DNA from: DAOUEO01 sp963763495
GTDB taxonomy: Bacteria; Chloroflexota; Dehalococcoidia; DSTF01; JALHUB01
Reading direction: 5' to 3'
NCBI GenBank assembly: GCA_963763495.1
Contig: CAVXOY010000016.1
Coordinates: 120,741-184,740, forward strand
Length of the DNA stretch: 64,000 nucleotides
The notes beneath the pieces were generated by a model, which saw only the letters and a program-made list of their open reading frames with translations, made no database searches and had not been told where the DNA came from. The translations under genes were made by a program, and so were the position numbers. Shown one piece after another: positions 47,750 to 56,909 of this stretch (position 1 is its first letter; each line of letters begins with the position of its first letter).

Positions 47750-49865
47750 ATGTCAGAGCCAGAAGATGCTAACAGTCGCAACGAAGAGGTACCCTCGGGC
47801 AAGGATCAGCACGATAACACAGAGCAACGCGGCCTCTATCGGGTACCGCGCCGCCAAGCGCCGCTAAGGCCGGACCTCCAGCTCTCGGAAGTGAAGCGGG
47901 GAGTCAAGCCGGGCTCCCGCTACGTTCGCATCACACCCTCGACTCAGCAAACTCTGCGGCGAATGGCACCTGCCCATCTGCAGGCGACGGCCGTCCTCCT
48001 GCGCCCGCGAACGCTGCCGGGACAGCTATGGACGGGGCTGAAACGGGTGCTCGCTCGGCTCGCCCCTGACGTCCTCGCAGGCGATCCATGAGCGGCTCAC
48101 CAAGGTGAAGGCGCTGGCGATCTTCTCCTCCGACGCCCTGTCTTCCAGCGCCTACGCAACGGAAGAGATACTGCTGGTGCTGGTATTGGCCGGAACGGGC
48201 GCGCTAACGGCATCACTACCCATAGCGGCCGTGATCACGGCATTGTTGGTGATAGTAGCCTTTTCCTATCGTCAGACGGTGCGCGCCTACCCCGGCGGCG
48301 GTGGGTCCTACACAGTGGCCCGCGAGAACTTGGGAACGATTGTGGGCCTAACAGCAGCAGCGGCCCTAATAGTCGACTATGCCCTGACAGTGGCAGTCAG
48401 CACGTCAGCCGGCATCGCCGCCATCACCTCAGCAGTGCCGAGCCTCTATGATGAACGGCTTGCTCTGGCCTTGATCTCCGTTGGAATCATCGTGATCGGG
48501 AACCTGCGAGGGATCCGCGAGTCAGGCAGCATATTCGCGGTCCCGACTTATTTCTTCATCTTCAGCTTCGCGGCACTGTTGGTAACGGGCTTTGTCCGTT
48601 ATGCGATGGGCGCTGAGGCCGAGCCGATATCTCAGGAGACAGTGACCACGACAACGAACTCCCTCGGTCTGATCCTTATCTTGCGCGCCTTTTCGTCGGG
48701 CTGTTCCGCTCTGACTGGAATAGAGGCGATGGCCAACGGCGTGCCCTCTTTCAATCCCCCGGAGTCGAAGAACGCCGCGACGACGCTTGTCTGGATGGCA
48801 GCGATCTTGTCGGCTTTCTTCCTCGGGCTGACGGCACTCGCCCATCTGTTCGATGTCGTACCGGTGGAGCATCCCACGGTCGTCTCCCAGGTGGCAAAGG
48901 CGACTTTCGGCAATACTCCTCCCTACTACATCCTGCAGGTGGCCACGATGATGATCCTCCTCATGGCCACGAATAGCAGCTTCGCCGGGTTCCCGCGGCT
49001 GGCTTCAGTCATGGCCCACGATGGGTTCCTGCCTCATCACATGGCGTTCCGGGGCGACCGGCTGGCCTTCTCTGCCGGCATCTTCGTATTAGGGGCACTG
49101 GCCAGCGGACTACTCATTATCTACGGCGCACAGACGCACCGGCTGATACCACTCTACGCGGTGGGTGTGTTCATCTCCTTCGCGCTGTCTCAGGCAGGTA
49201 TGGTGGTGCACTGGCGCCGCACCAGGGAGCACGGCTGGCGGCGCAGCATGATGATAAACGGAACAGGCGCAATAGCTACCGCTGTCGTCGCCTTGGTCAT
49301 CGCCAGCACTAAGTTCGTCCACGGCGCTTGGATAGCGCTGGCCGCTATCCCTGTCTTGGTGCTGCTCTTCGAACGGATCCACCATCACTATCAGCGGGTG
49401 AACGAGCAACTGGCGGTACGCGAGGCAGACCTCCGCGAGGTTCAGGCTTCGACCAGCAACAGCGGCGCTCAGAATATCATCGTCCCGGTTGACGGTATCA
49501 ACCGGGCGGTCCTGCGCACGGTGGAGTACGCCCGCTCTCTGTCGAACAACGTGACGGCAGTGCACGTAACGGACGATCTCAAGCAAGGGGAAGCGCTGCG
49601 GACGGAATGGGAGGAGAACATACCCGAGGTGCCAATCGTGATCGTCGAGTCCCCCTATCGCGCCTTGGTCGCCCCCTTCCTCGCTTACATCGACGCGGTC
49701 GACCGGGCTAATCCCCACGGCAGGATCACGGTGGTGCTGCCGGAGTTCGTGCCCGCTCACTTCTGGCAGGGCCTCCTCCATAACCAGCCGGCGATTAGGC
49801 TCAAGCGGGCTCTCCTCGGTCGACCGAACACGGCGGTGGTCGACGTGCTGTACCATTTGCGCTGA
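47750..49865 (+). CDS. APC-superfamily permease, KimA/YdaO-like (potassium importer); frame break near 48056
   Basis: About 704 residues. The core starts KALAIFSSDALSSSAYATEEI, a signature of the KimA/YdaO group, which import potassium with protons and are controlled by cyclic di-AMP in Bacillus. Twelve or so membrane segments follow (AYPGGGGSYTVARENLG, FSSGCSALTGIEAMANGVP). The cytoplasmic end (NIIVPVDGINRAVLRTVEYAR) has a UspA-like look. The frame shifts near 48050-48062; the corrected junction reads SPLTSSQAIHERLTKVK. The first 90 residues are polar. An amino-acid permease is the alternative. Confidence 0.78.
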
Positions 49866-49888
49866 GGAGCAGGACAGTACGGTCGGCG

Positions 49889-50014
49889 TCGCTTGCAGCC
49901 GAACGACGCTATGTGGTTTGACGCTGTCGCTTGCGGCCACCCATCAGCTATTCCAAGCGGCGCTGTCGCTTGCAGCCAGACGCCGCTATGTCGTCGACGT
50001 TATCGCTTGCAGCC
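49889..50014. repeat. Four-copy 12-mer repeat with about 38-base spacing
   Basis: TCGCTTGCAGCC occurs at 49889-49900, 49966-49977 and 50003-50014, with one mismatched copy (TCGCTTGCGGCC) at 49927-49938. Steps are 38, 39 and 37 bases. Partial neighbours such as ACGCTATGT or GCCGCTATGT recur after two copies. It fills most of the gap between the KimA-like gene and arsA. No matching CRISPR layout is present, since repeat length is too short and inter-copy sequences are related. Confidence 0.7.
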
Positions 50015-50042
50015 CCACAGCCCTAACAAGGAACGGCAGTAG

Positions 50043-51216
50043 ATGCGAATCATTCTGTATACGGGCAAAGGCGGCGTCGGCAAGACAAGCGTTGCCGCCG
50101 CTACGGCCCTGCGCTCGGCTCGACTCGGGCATAAGACGCTCGCCATAAGCACCGACGCAGCCCACAGCCTCGGCGACTCCTTCGATAGACCTTTGGGAGG
50201 CGAAGCCGTCCCCATAGTCGCGAACCTGTGGGGTCAGGAGATGGACGTCTTCCGCGAGACGGAGGCGCACTGGGGCACGCTGGAGAACTATATCAGGATA
50301 CTGATGGCCTGGCGGGGTATCGACGAGATCCTGGCAGAGGAGATGGCAATACTGCCGGGTATGGAGGAACTGGCCGGCCTTCTTCACTTGATCGACTACC
50401 ACGAACAGGCGGAGTACGACGTCATCATCGTCGACTGCGCGCCGACAGCGGAGACGCTACGCCTCCTCAGCTTCCCCGATGTTACGCGCTGGTGGCTGCG
50501 CCGCATCTTTCCTATCCAGCGGACGGCAGCCAAGATCGCCCGGCCGGTGCTGAAGCGGGTGACGGACCTCCCCTTCCCCGAAGACGATGTCTTCGAGGCG
50601 CTCAAGGGCCTGTTCACGAAGCTCGACCGAATGCGAGAGATCCTCACCAACGCCGAGACCTGCTCGGTGCGGCTGGTGCTCAATCCGGAGAAGATGGTGA
50701 TCAAGGAGAGCCAGCGCACTTTCACTTACTTGAACCTGTACGGCTATGCCACGGACCTTGTGGTGTGCAATCGCCTTATTCCTGAGGACGTGGCGGATTC
50801 CTTCTTCTCGAACTGGAAAGACAGCCAGGAACGCTACTACAGCCTGGTGGAGGAGGCGTTCGGCCCTATGCCGATTCTGAAGGCGCCTCTCATGGAGCGG
50901 GAGGTTGTAGGGATGAAGATGCTGGAGCGGTTCGCCGAAGCCCTCTACGGCGACGACGACCCAACGCGGGTATACTTCGACGGGGCAGACGCAAAGTATC
51001 CACCAGGAGGACGGCGACTACGTACTGACGCTCATGCTGCCTTTCAGCAAGAAGGAGGAGGTGCGTCTCTCTCAAGTGGGCGACGAGCTGATAGTGCAGG
51101 TGGGAAATCAAAAACGTAACCTAATTCTGCCGCGGGCCCTGGCCGGGCTCGATAGCAGAGGTGCTAAACTAGAGGGTGACCGGCTGACAATCCGGTTCGT
51201 CCGGCCGGAGGCATAG
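50043..51216 (+). CDS. ArsA/Get3-family ATPase with C-terminal HSP20-like domain; frame break near 50992
   Basis: About 390 residues. P-loop MRIILYTGKGGVGKTSVAAA, AISTDAAHSLGDSF and VIIVDCAPTAETLRLLSFP are diagnostic of the ArsA family, single-domain type. The C-terminal part, after the frame shift at about 50985-51000, reads YVLTLMLPFSKKEEVRLSQV and ends RLTIRFVRPEA, matching the ArsA_HSP20 module found in Chloroflexi and Cyanobacteria. Members of this type are not arsenic pumps; a protein-targeting or stress role is possible. Followed after 19 bases by the small gene at 51236. Confidence 0.85.
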
Positions 51217-51235
51217 GCAGCCTCAGGAGGTTCAT

Positions 51236-51457
51236 ATGGCGGAGAAACTCTTCGAATGTGAGTACACTCAGGGCAAGGAACTGGTCTTCCGCATCAAGAG
51301 GCCGGGGATGCAGCTATTGTCGCCGGAGGCGCGGGGTCATTTGCTGGACGCCCGCAAAGACGTGCTCATGGCCGTGCGCAGCCTCATCGACGCCGCCCTG
51401 TCAGGTCTCGAGGAGAAGAAGGCCGGCAGGAAGCGCACCGTGATCAAGGTAGAGTAG
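51236..51457 (+). CDS. Small conserved-looking protein of unknown function
   Basis: 73 residues, starting AEKLFECEYTQGKELVFRIK and ending KRTVIKVE. The middle has a helix-like stretch (LDARKDVLMAVRSLIDAAL). AGGAGG precedes the ATG eight bases on. It is 19 bases after arsA, so it is probably co-transcribed. Its end overlaps the end of the convergent metallopeptidase gene by 14 bases. No family was recognised. Confidence 0.6.
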   Translation: MAEKLFECEYTQGKELVFRIKRPGMQLLSPEARGHLLDARKDVLMAVRSLIDAALSGLEEKKAGRKRTVIKVE

Positions 51458-52766
51458 CCTCTGCCCCATATGAGACGAGCAGCCTATCCAGATCGGCTTC
51501 GCTCGTGATCTTGGATACGGTGCGTATGAATTCAGCCAACGCCGGGATGCGGCGCCGGAGCTCTTGCAGCTTGGGGCCGATGGGGCTGCTCGACGCCGGC
51601 GCGGTGCCGTAGAGCCCATGGAAGGCGAAGTAGGCCTGGTTGATCTTGCGGATGAAATAGCCGTTGTCGGCCAAGTATTGACGCTTCTCCTCCATCAAGG
51701 CCTCCGCCTCCGATATCCGTCCCTCTCCCAGCAGCCTATCGACGTCGAGGCGTAGCTGGCGCATCACTGACACGAAGAACGTATCGTCTCCCGGCGGCGC
51801 GCTCGGAGGTTGTTCCTCCGGCGGCTGCCCTGCCGGTGACGGGAGCGGGTAGCGCTGCGCGACAAGCTCTCCCATCTCCTCACCGGCGATGTCGGCGACT
51901 GTCTCGTTGATCGTCCGCAGGGTATCGCTGTCGTAGTAGTGCGCACCGAGGGGCTGGAAGAAGAGGTACTGATGCAGCCACTCGTGAGCGGCGAGCTTGA
52001 GCGTATCGGTGTAGTCTTCCATCGGGGGGATGATGCTGGGGTAGGTGGCGACGCCGCCCGTCCCCACGACAAGCGCCGATACGTTATCCCCCTGCTTCTC
52101 TTCCTCCAGATGTAGGGCATCTTCCAGCGTTAGATCGCTGCGCAGGAGATCGGCGCTCTGAAGGCGGATGCGATCGCGGGGCGAGATGACGAGGAGACGA
52201 GGCGGGTCGTCGAACTCGAAGTCGACGGGAGGGAAGAGCCAGTCAATCTGAGGGAATAGGGGAGGCGATCTCTCCAGTCCCAAGGATGCGGCCTCATCAG
52301 CGATCCGATCTTCGAGGACGGCTTCGACCTTGTTCTCCAGCCGGTCCCTCTCGTTTCGCTTCTCGGATAGGCGCTGGAGGAGGTCATCGTCATCGCCGGG
52401 CGACTGCGCTGCGGTCTGGCGGAGGAGTTCGTCTTCCAGAGCCGCAACCTCCGACTGAAGAGCAATGTAGCGTTCTATGGCCGCGTCTCCCTCTTCACGG
52501 CTCGGGCCACTGCTGCCGAGATGGCCGATCTCGTAGAGCCACTTGTTGGGGAAGTTCTTCACCTCCCAGACCGCCAGGTTGAACTCGTCGGCGGCGAGGG
52601 GCAGGCCCAGGGAGTCGACGATGAGCCAGCTCGCGAGGGCGGACAAGGCGACAACGAGGGATACGACGAGAAGAGAAACGGTTCGGGAGGAGCGTTTGAG
52701 CATGCTGAGGCCACGGAACAACACGGTTGGCTTTCTTATCGGGCCCACATCATCCGAGGATAGCAT
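51444..52766 (-). CDS. Membrane-anchored HExxH metallopeptidase-like protein
   Basis: 440 residues. One N-terminal membrane segment (VSLLVVSLVVALSALASWLI), a charged coiled-coil-like region (about residues 95-165, with LEDELLRQTA and LSEKRNERDRLENKVEAVL), then a zinc-peptidase-like core: LAAHEWLHQYLFF carries HEWLH, and TINETVADIAGEE supplies a likely third glutamate ligand about 45 residues on. This gluzincin pattern is seen by eye, and no named family was recognised. The active site should face outside. The start at 52766 is uncertain; an ATG at 52703 directly before the membrane segment is an alternative. Confidence 0.65.
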   Translation of the reverse strand: MLSSDDVGPIRKPTVLFRGLSMLKRSSRTVSLLVVSLVVALSALASWLIVDSLGLPLAADEFNLAVWEVKNFPNKWLYEIGHLGSSGPSREEGDAAIERYIALQSEVAALEDELLRQTAAQSPGDDDDLLQRLSEKRNERDRLENKVEAVLEDRIADEAASLGLERSPPLFPQIDWLFPPVDFEFDDPPRLLVISPRDRIRLQSADLLRSDLTLEDALHLEEEKQGDNVSALVVGTGGVATYPSIIPPMEDYTDTLKLAAHEWLHQYLFFQPLGAHYYDSDTLRTINETVADIAGEEMGELVAQRYPLPSPAGQPPEEQPPSAPPGDDTFFVSVMRQLRLDVDRLLGEGRISEAEALMEEKRQYLADNGYFIRKINQAYFAFHGLYGTAPASSSPIGPKLQELRRRIPALAEFIRTVSKITSEADLDRLLVSYGAEATLP

Positions 52767-52787
52767 GCGCTCGGCGGCACAACAAGC

Positions 52788-52868
52788 GCGCCCCCTTCAG
52801 GCGGCCGTGACCGTGCTAAAGCGCGCGCGAGCGCCCCCTTCTGGCGGCCGTCGACGCCGTGCTATAAT
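52788..52868 (+). promoter_or_regulatory. Duplicated element ending in an extended -10 (TGCTATAAT)
   Basis: A roughly 33-38-base unit (GCGCCCCCTTC, GGCGGCCGT, CCGTGCTA) occurs at 52788-52820 and again at 52831-52868. Only the second copy ends in an exact TATAAT (52863-52868) preceded by TGC, an extended -10. It is about 70 bases before the RDD gene. The first copy ends CTAAA and would be a weak or dead version. Confidence 0.55.
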
Positions 52869-52934
52869 CGCAGCGAACCGACGGGGAACGACGGCACTAC
52901 GCCGATCCGGACAGAACTGCGGTCGAGAGGAGAC

Positions 52935-53510
52935 ATGACGAGCACAGCGACGGCAGCAAAGCTGCGATGCGCCGGACTGGAGGCGCGGGTGATGGCGTTC
53001 ATCTTCGACACCATCATATTGCTGGCGTTCGCATCGGTGTTTGCGGTGGTGGCTCTCTTCCAGTTTCTCGTGCAGAGCAACTTCGGTGAGGATGACCCGC
53101 CGGACTCCTCCTACTACCTGGCGCTCGGCATCATCGCCGCCGTCGTCCCCTTCTGGCTGGTGTTCAACCTCTGGCTCCAGATGTGGCGGGGCCAGTCGGT
53201 AGGCAAGTACATAGTGGGGATAAGGGTGGCCCGCAGCGACGGTGGCCGTCTGAATCTTTTCGGCGCTCTGTGGCGGATGCTGACGCTCAACCCGCTGCTG
53301 TTCCACCCGATACTGATGTTCCCTTGGGCCCTGCTGGCGATTTTCGGCACGATGCTCACGCAGAACTTGATAGTCCTGATAGTGACGGTGACGCTGGCGC
53401 TACTGTCGCTGCTGGCGCCGCTGATCGCTCTCGTGGCCGTGTCGGGGGACAAGCAGCGGCGGGCGCTCCACGACCGGATAGCAGGGACGCTCGTCGTTCA
53501 TATGTCATAG
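52935..53510 (+). CDS. RDD-family membrane protein
   Basis: A 191-residue protein with three to five hydrophobic segments and the RDD pattern: GLEARVMAFIFDTIILLAF near the N-terminus, GQSVGKYIVGIRVARSDGG in the middle, and the late RRALHDRIAGTLVV. RDD proteins are of uncertain role, some linked to Na/H exchange. GAGAGGAGAC precedes the ATG. Followed by another membrane protein after 31 bases. Confidence 0.82.
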   Translation: MTSTATAAKLRCAGLEARVMAFIFDTIILLAFASVFAVVALFQFLVQSNFGEDDPPDSSYYLALGIIAAVVPFWLVFNLWLQMWRGQSVGKYIVGIRVARSDGGRLNLFGALWRMLTLNPLLFHPILMFPWALLAIFGTMLTQNLIVLIVTVTLALLSLLAPLIALVAVSGDKQRRALHDRIAGTLVVHMS

Positions 53511-53541
53511 GACAGGGTCGATATCAGCCGGAAATGCAGGG

Positions 53542-54418
53542 ATGACGCTGAATCCGGACAACCTAGAAAGACATGAGCCCTTGCGGGCTACATCGGTTAC
53601 GGTGACTATCGGCACGGGATTCTGGCGCAATTTCTTCAAGTGGGCAGCGGGCATCGCCCTCGTCTTCGCCCTGGGACTTCTCCTTCTGTTTCTGAACGCA
53701 GCCCAGTTGACGGGAAAGGAAGTCGCGCACAAGGAGCTCCGCCGCGCTCTGGCGAGCATGACCGAGATCGACGCGACGCTGGCGGATGGGCAAGACGATC
53801 TCAAGGCGCAGGCCGAGGAGGCGACAGCGAACCAGGAGCTGCAACTGGCCGATTATCCGATCAACGTGCCGCTGACAGCGCAGCAGGCGCAGGAGATGTC
53901 GACGGCGGAGCTGCGCGACCTGCTGCTGTCGCGCTCGGCGGACAAGATGTACGAACAGGGTATAGACGCCTTCCGGCAGGACGCGCAGGGAGAGTCGACG
54001 CACGACATCGACATGCTGTCGGCGCCGGGGGCAGTCCGCTACACGGTCGGGCTGCTGACGGAGGACACGCACGACGCGATGCGGCTGACGGCGACGGTGC
54101 TGGCAGGGGTAGCAGCGTTCCTGGCGCTGCTGCTGGTGCTTCTGAGCCGGGGCTATGGCCGCTTGACCAGCCTGGGGATCGCCATTTCGATAGCCACGCT
54201 TCCCTACCTCCTGGTTTTCCTGACGGTGCGCTTCGTCTTGAGGCTGGCGTCGGAGAGCGAGAGCGACTATCTGACGGCACAGCTCTACGACGCTGGGGAA
54301 GGACGTGGTCTGGCTACCGATCCGCACGGGCATCGCTTTCGCCGGGCTGGGGCTGATCTTTCTGGTGATGGGCGTAGCGCTCACGCTGCTGGACAAACGG
54401 CGCTTGAGCCGGGCGTGA
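53542..54418 (+). CDS. Unknown membrane protein; frame break near 54292
   Basis: About 291 residues. An N-terminal hydrophobic segment (AAGIALVFALGLLLLFL) is followed by a polar outer part (TEIDATLADGQDDLKAQAEE and other Ala/Gln/Glu-rich stretches), then two more membrane spans (TVLAGVAAFLALLLVLL, ISIATLPYLLVFLTV). After the frame shift near 54292 a last span follows (GIAFAGLGLIFLVMGVALTL), ending KRRLSRA at 54418. No known family recognised. Same strand as the RDD gene, 31 bases on, so perhaps co-transcribed. Confidence 0.62.
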
Positions 54419-54540
54419 ACCGACGATACGCCGCTTCCCCTCAGAAGGTGAGCGCCTCTATACTAGGTGAGAACCCACGAAGAAGATTTCGCGCTCGACC
54501 CTGCTGGGAAATCCACCGGGCGCGCTGAGGAGGCTGAACG

Positions 54541-55417
54541 ATGCTGACCAAGCTAACATCCGCGACGCAAGAAGTGCTGATCGGCGATGGAGGGCCCACG
54601 GTCCTCATCGGAGAGCGCATTAACCCGACGGGCAAGAAGAAGATGGCCGCTGCCCTCCAGGCAGGGGACATGGACGTGGTGCGGCGGGAGGCGATCGCGC
54701 AGGTGGAGGCAGGGGCCGACGTGCTCGACGTGAACGTGGGGGTCGCCGGACTGGACCAGGTGGCGCTGCTGCCGCAGGCGATCCAGACGGTGATGAGCGT
54801 GGTCGAGGTGCCGCTGTGCATCGACAGCAACAACCCGGCAGCGCTGGCACGCGGGACTGAAGGTCTACAAGGGGAAGGCGCTCATCAACTCGGTGAACGG
54901 CGAGGAGCGCTCGCTGGGGGCGATACTGCCGCTGGTCAAGGAGTACGGCACGGCGGTCATCGCTCTGACGATGGACGACGACGGAATCCCCATGGAGGTG
55001 GACCGCCGGGTAGCGATCGCCCACAAGATCGTCGAGCGGGCGGCGTCGCTGGGCATCCCCAGGGAGGACATCGTCATCGACTGTCTGACGCTGACGGCGG
55101 CGACCGACCACACGGCGCCCTTCACGACGCAGGAGGCGATCCGGCGGGTCAAGGCGGAGCTGGGGGTGAACATGACGGTGGGGGCGAGCAACGTCTCCTT
55201 CGGGCTGCCCGACCGCGAGATAATCAACTCCGTCTTCCTGACGCTGGTCATCGGGGCGGGCGTGACCTGTCCGATTGTCGACGTGGCGAAGGTGCGGCCG
55301 ATCGTCCTCGCCACGGACTTGCTCCTGGGCCGCGACGAGTATTCCGCGCGCTACATCCGGGCCTTCCGGCAGCGGCAGAAGGCGCTGGAGGAGCAGCAGG
55401 CCGCGCAGTCGAGCTAG
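54541..55417 (+). CDS. Methyltetrahydrofolate:corrinoid methyltransferase-like protein; frame break near 54853
   Basis: About 291 residues of the pterin-binding (DHPS-like) fold, resembling AcsE/MeTr, which moves the methyl group of methyl-THF to the corrinoid Fe-S protein in the Wood-Ljungdahl pathway. VLIGERINPTGKKKMAAALQ is a hallmark, with VEAGADVLDVNVG, CIDSNNPAAL, then (after the shift near 54848-54860) GKALINSVNGEE, ALTMDDDGIP and GASNVSFGLPDRE. GAGGAGG precedes the ATG. The gene is close to metF and fhs on the other strand, which supports a methyl-branch role. Its stop overlaps the stop of the convergent broken surface gene. Confidence 0.86.
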
Positions 55418-56743
55418 CGCAGCCAGCGCCTCCTCGCGTACCAGCCGCCGACACCAAGCGCCGCGAACACCACCCCGAGGCCGCCAGCTAGAGCCGCGTA
55501 CGTGCCAGCCGACCAGCCGGAGTTCCCTAGCCTGCATGCCGGACTCAGCAGCGACAGCGCCCGGGGGAGCATAGACCGTGCCACCAACACCCGGTGCGAC
55601 GTCGTGACGGTGTCGCCGGTGGCGGTACGGGTGCTGCGGTGGCCTCGGTGTCGTGTCCGTAGGGTGGCGTGTGGCCTGGTCTCGCATCACCGAGCTGTGC
55701 GCCGGAGTTGGCGACGTAGATGCGGTGGGTAGGGTGAACGGCGTCGCCAAGGATAGCTCGCCACGGAGGTGGTCACTACGCGTAGCTCGCCATCGTCAAA
55801 TTGAACGCGTCGTCTGGTGCTGGCAACTGATGCAGCGTAGGGACCGCTGACGGCGAACGCCATAGCCTGATACTCTGGACAGACGTGCCACCGCGGCGTT
55901 CGCTGCCCGCGCGTCGATGCCGAGACCGCTAGCTAGGTACGTTGCGGCGTAGTACGAATGCGCTGACGTTGACAGGATTCTTGCCGAGTCGACCAATCAC
56001 GTAGTGCGGCACGGTGCCGACAGAGCGTAGCGCCCTCGTCGATACGCGCTACCATCGACGCTGAACATGCTCCGGCATGTCGCACCCGGGAGTGTGCGAA
56101 TATCAATCGTCACGTCTTCGTCAGAGGGCAGCGCGCCCGCCGGACGTGAGGGTGTACGTCAAGTTGGGTACTCAGTTGACCTCCCGAAGAAGCGGAGATC
56201 GGCGTCTCGTAGCTGATCGGGAATACGGGTGGCACCGGATGTCCCAGAGCCGCCCGTGCACCCCGCTGTGCATATCCATGTTGATGTCGCCGAGTTGCCG
56301 TTGGACGAGTAAGTAGTTGTGCCCGCCACAGTGAATGCGAGGCTGCTGGAACTGAATGACGCCAGTTGAGAGTCAGCGTGCCTTGGTCAAGGGTCGCCGT
56401 AATACTCCCCAGCGCAGCACGGGTACAGGAAATCTCGCCCCACACCGTGGTAGTCCCGCTTTGATGCAACACCTGCTGACATTTCCCAATGGCTGACCCG
56501 GTGTAGTCGATGTCCCAGAACCCTGCCACGCACACTCCTGCACACGGCTCGGGTGTAGGCGTGTCGGAGTGGGGTCCTCGGCGTCGGCGCCGACTGCCCA
56601 GATACGCAAAGAGCAATGCTCCCGCCGGCACGTGGCCACGAAGCCAGAAACGACCCCAGAAACAGTAGACGCTCGCCATCTGACGGGCACTGCAAACTTC
56701 ACGCGGCCGCGGAGAATGATAGTAGAGGAGCAACGATACGCAT
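55414..56743 (-). pseudogene. Frame-broken gene for an anchored surface protein
   Basis: Pieces of one protein can be read in changing frames. ATG 56743 has GGGAGG seven bases upstream and starts MRIVAPLLLS-like (MRIVAPLLSFSAAA in the raw frame), a signal-peptide-type start. A Thr/Pro linker (PTPTPTPEP-like) precedes CAGVCVAGFWDIDYTGSAIG, a beta-rich part (ALGSITATLDQGTLTLNW, then SSSLAFTVAGTTTYSSNGNS in another frame), further Pro/Thr linkers near 55.6-55.7 kb, and a C-terminal anchor GLGVVFAALGVGGWYARRRW ending at 55414. At least five frame changes are needed. Either a decayed gene or a badly sequenced one. A consensus promoter lies at 56812-56839. Confidence 0.6.
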
Positions 56744-56811
56744 CGCACAACCTCCCTGTTGGCGGGGCGCAAATCAGGCGGGGATTTCAGGAAAAGCCAC
56801 CAGTGGCGCGA

Positions 56812-56839
56812 ATTATACGCGCCGCCACGATCTTGTCAA
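56812..56839 (-). promoter_or_regulatory. Consensus sigma70 promoter of the surface-protein gene
   Basis: Minus-strand TTGACA (56839-56834) and TATAAT (56817-56812), both perfect, 16 bases apart, about 70 bases before ATG 56743. It is the best promoter match in the window. Confidence 0.78.
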
Positions 56840-56909
56840 GAGGTGAATGGGAGAATATCGGTAGTCTCAGAGCGAATATATCGGTGGGCTGGCCCAGCGG
56901 CTATCGCGC

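Noticed and set aside
49889..50014. CRISPR array candidate
   Set aside because: Repeat is only 12 bases, intervals contain related sequence, and no cas gene is nearby.
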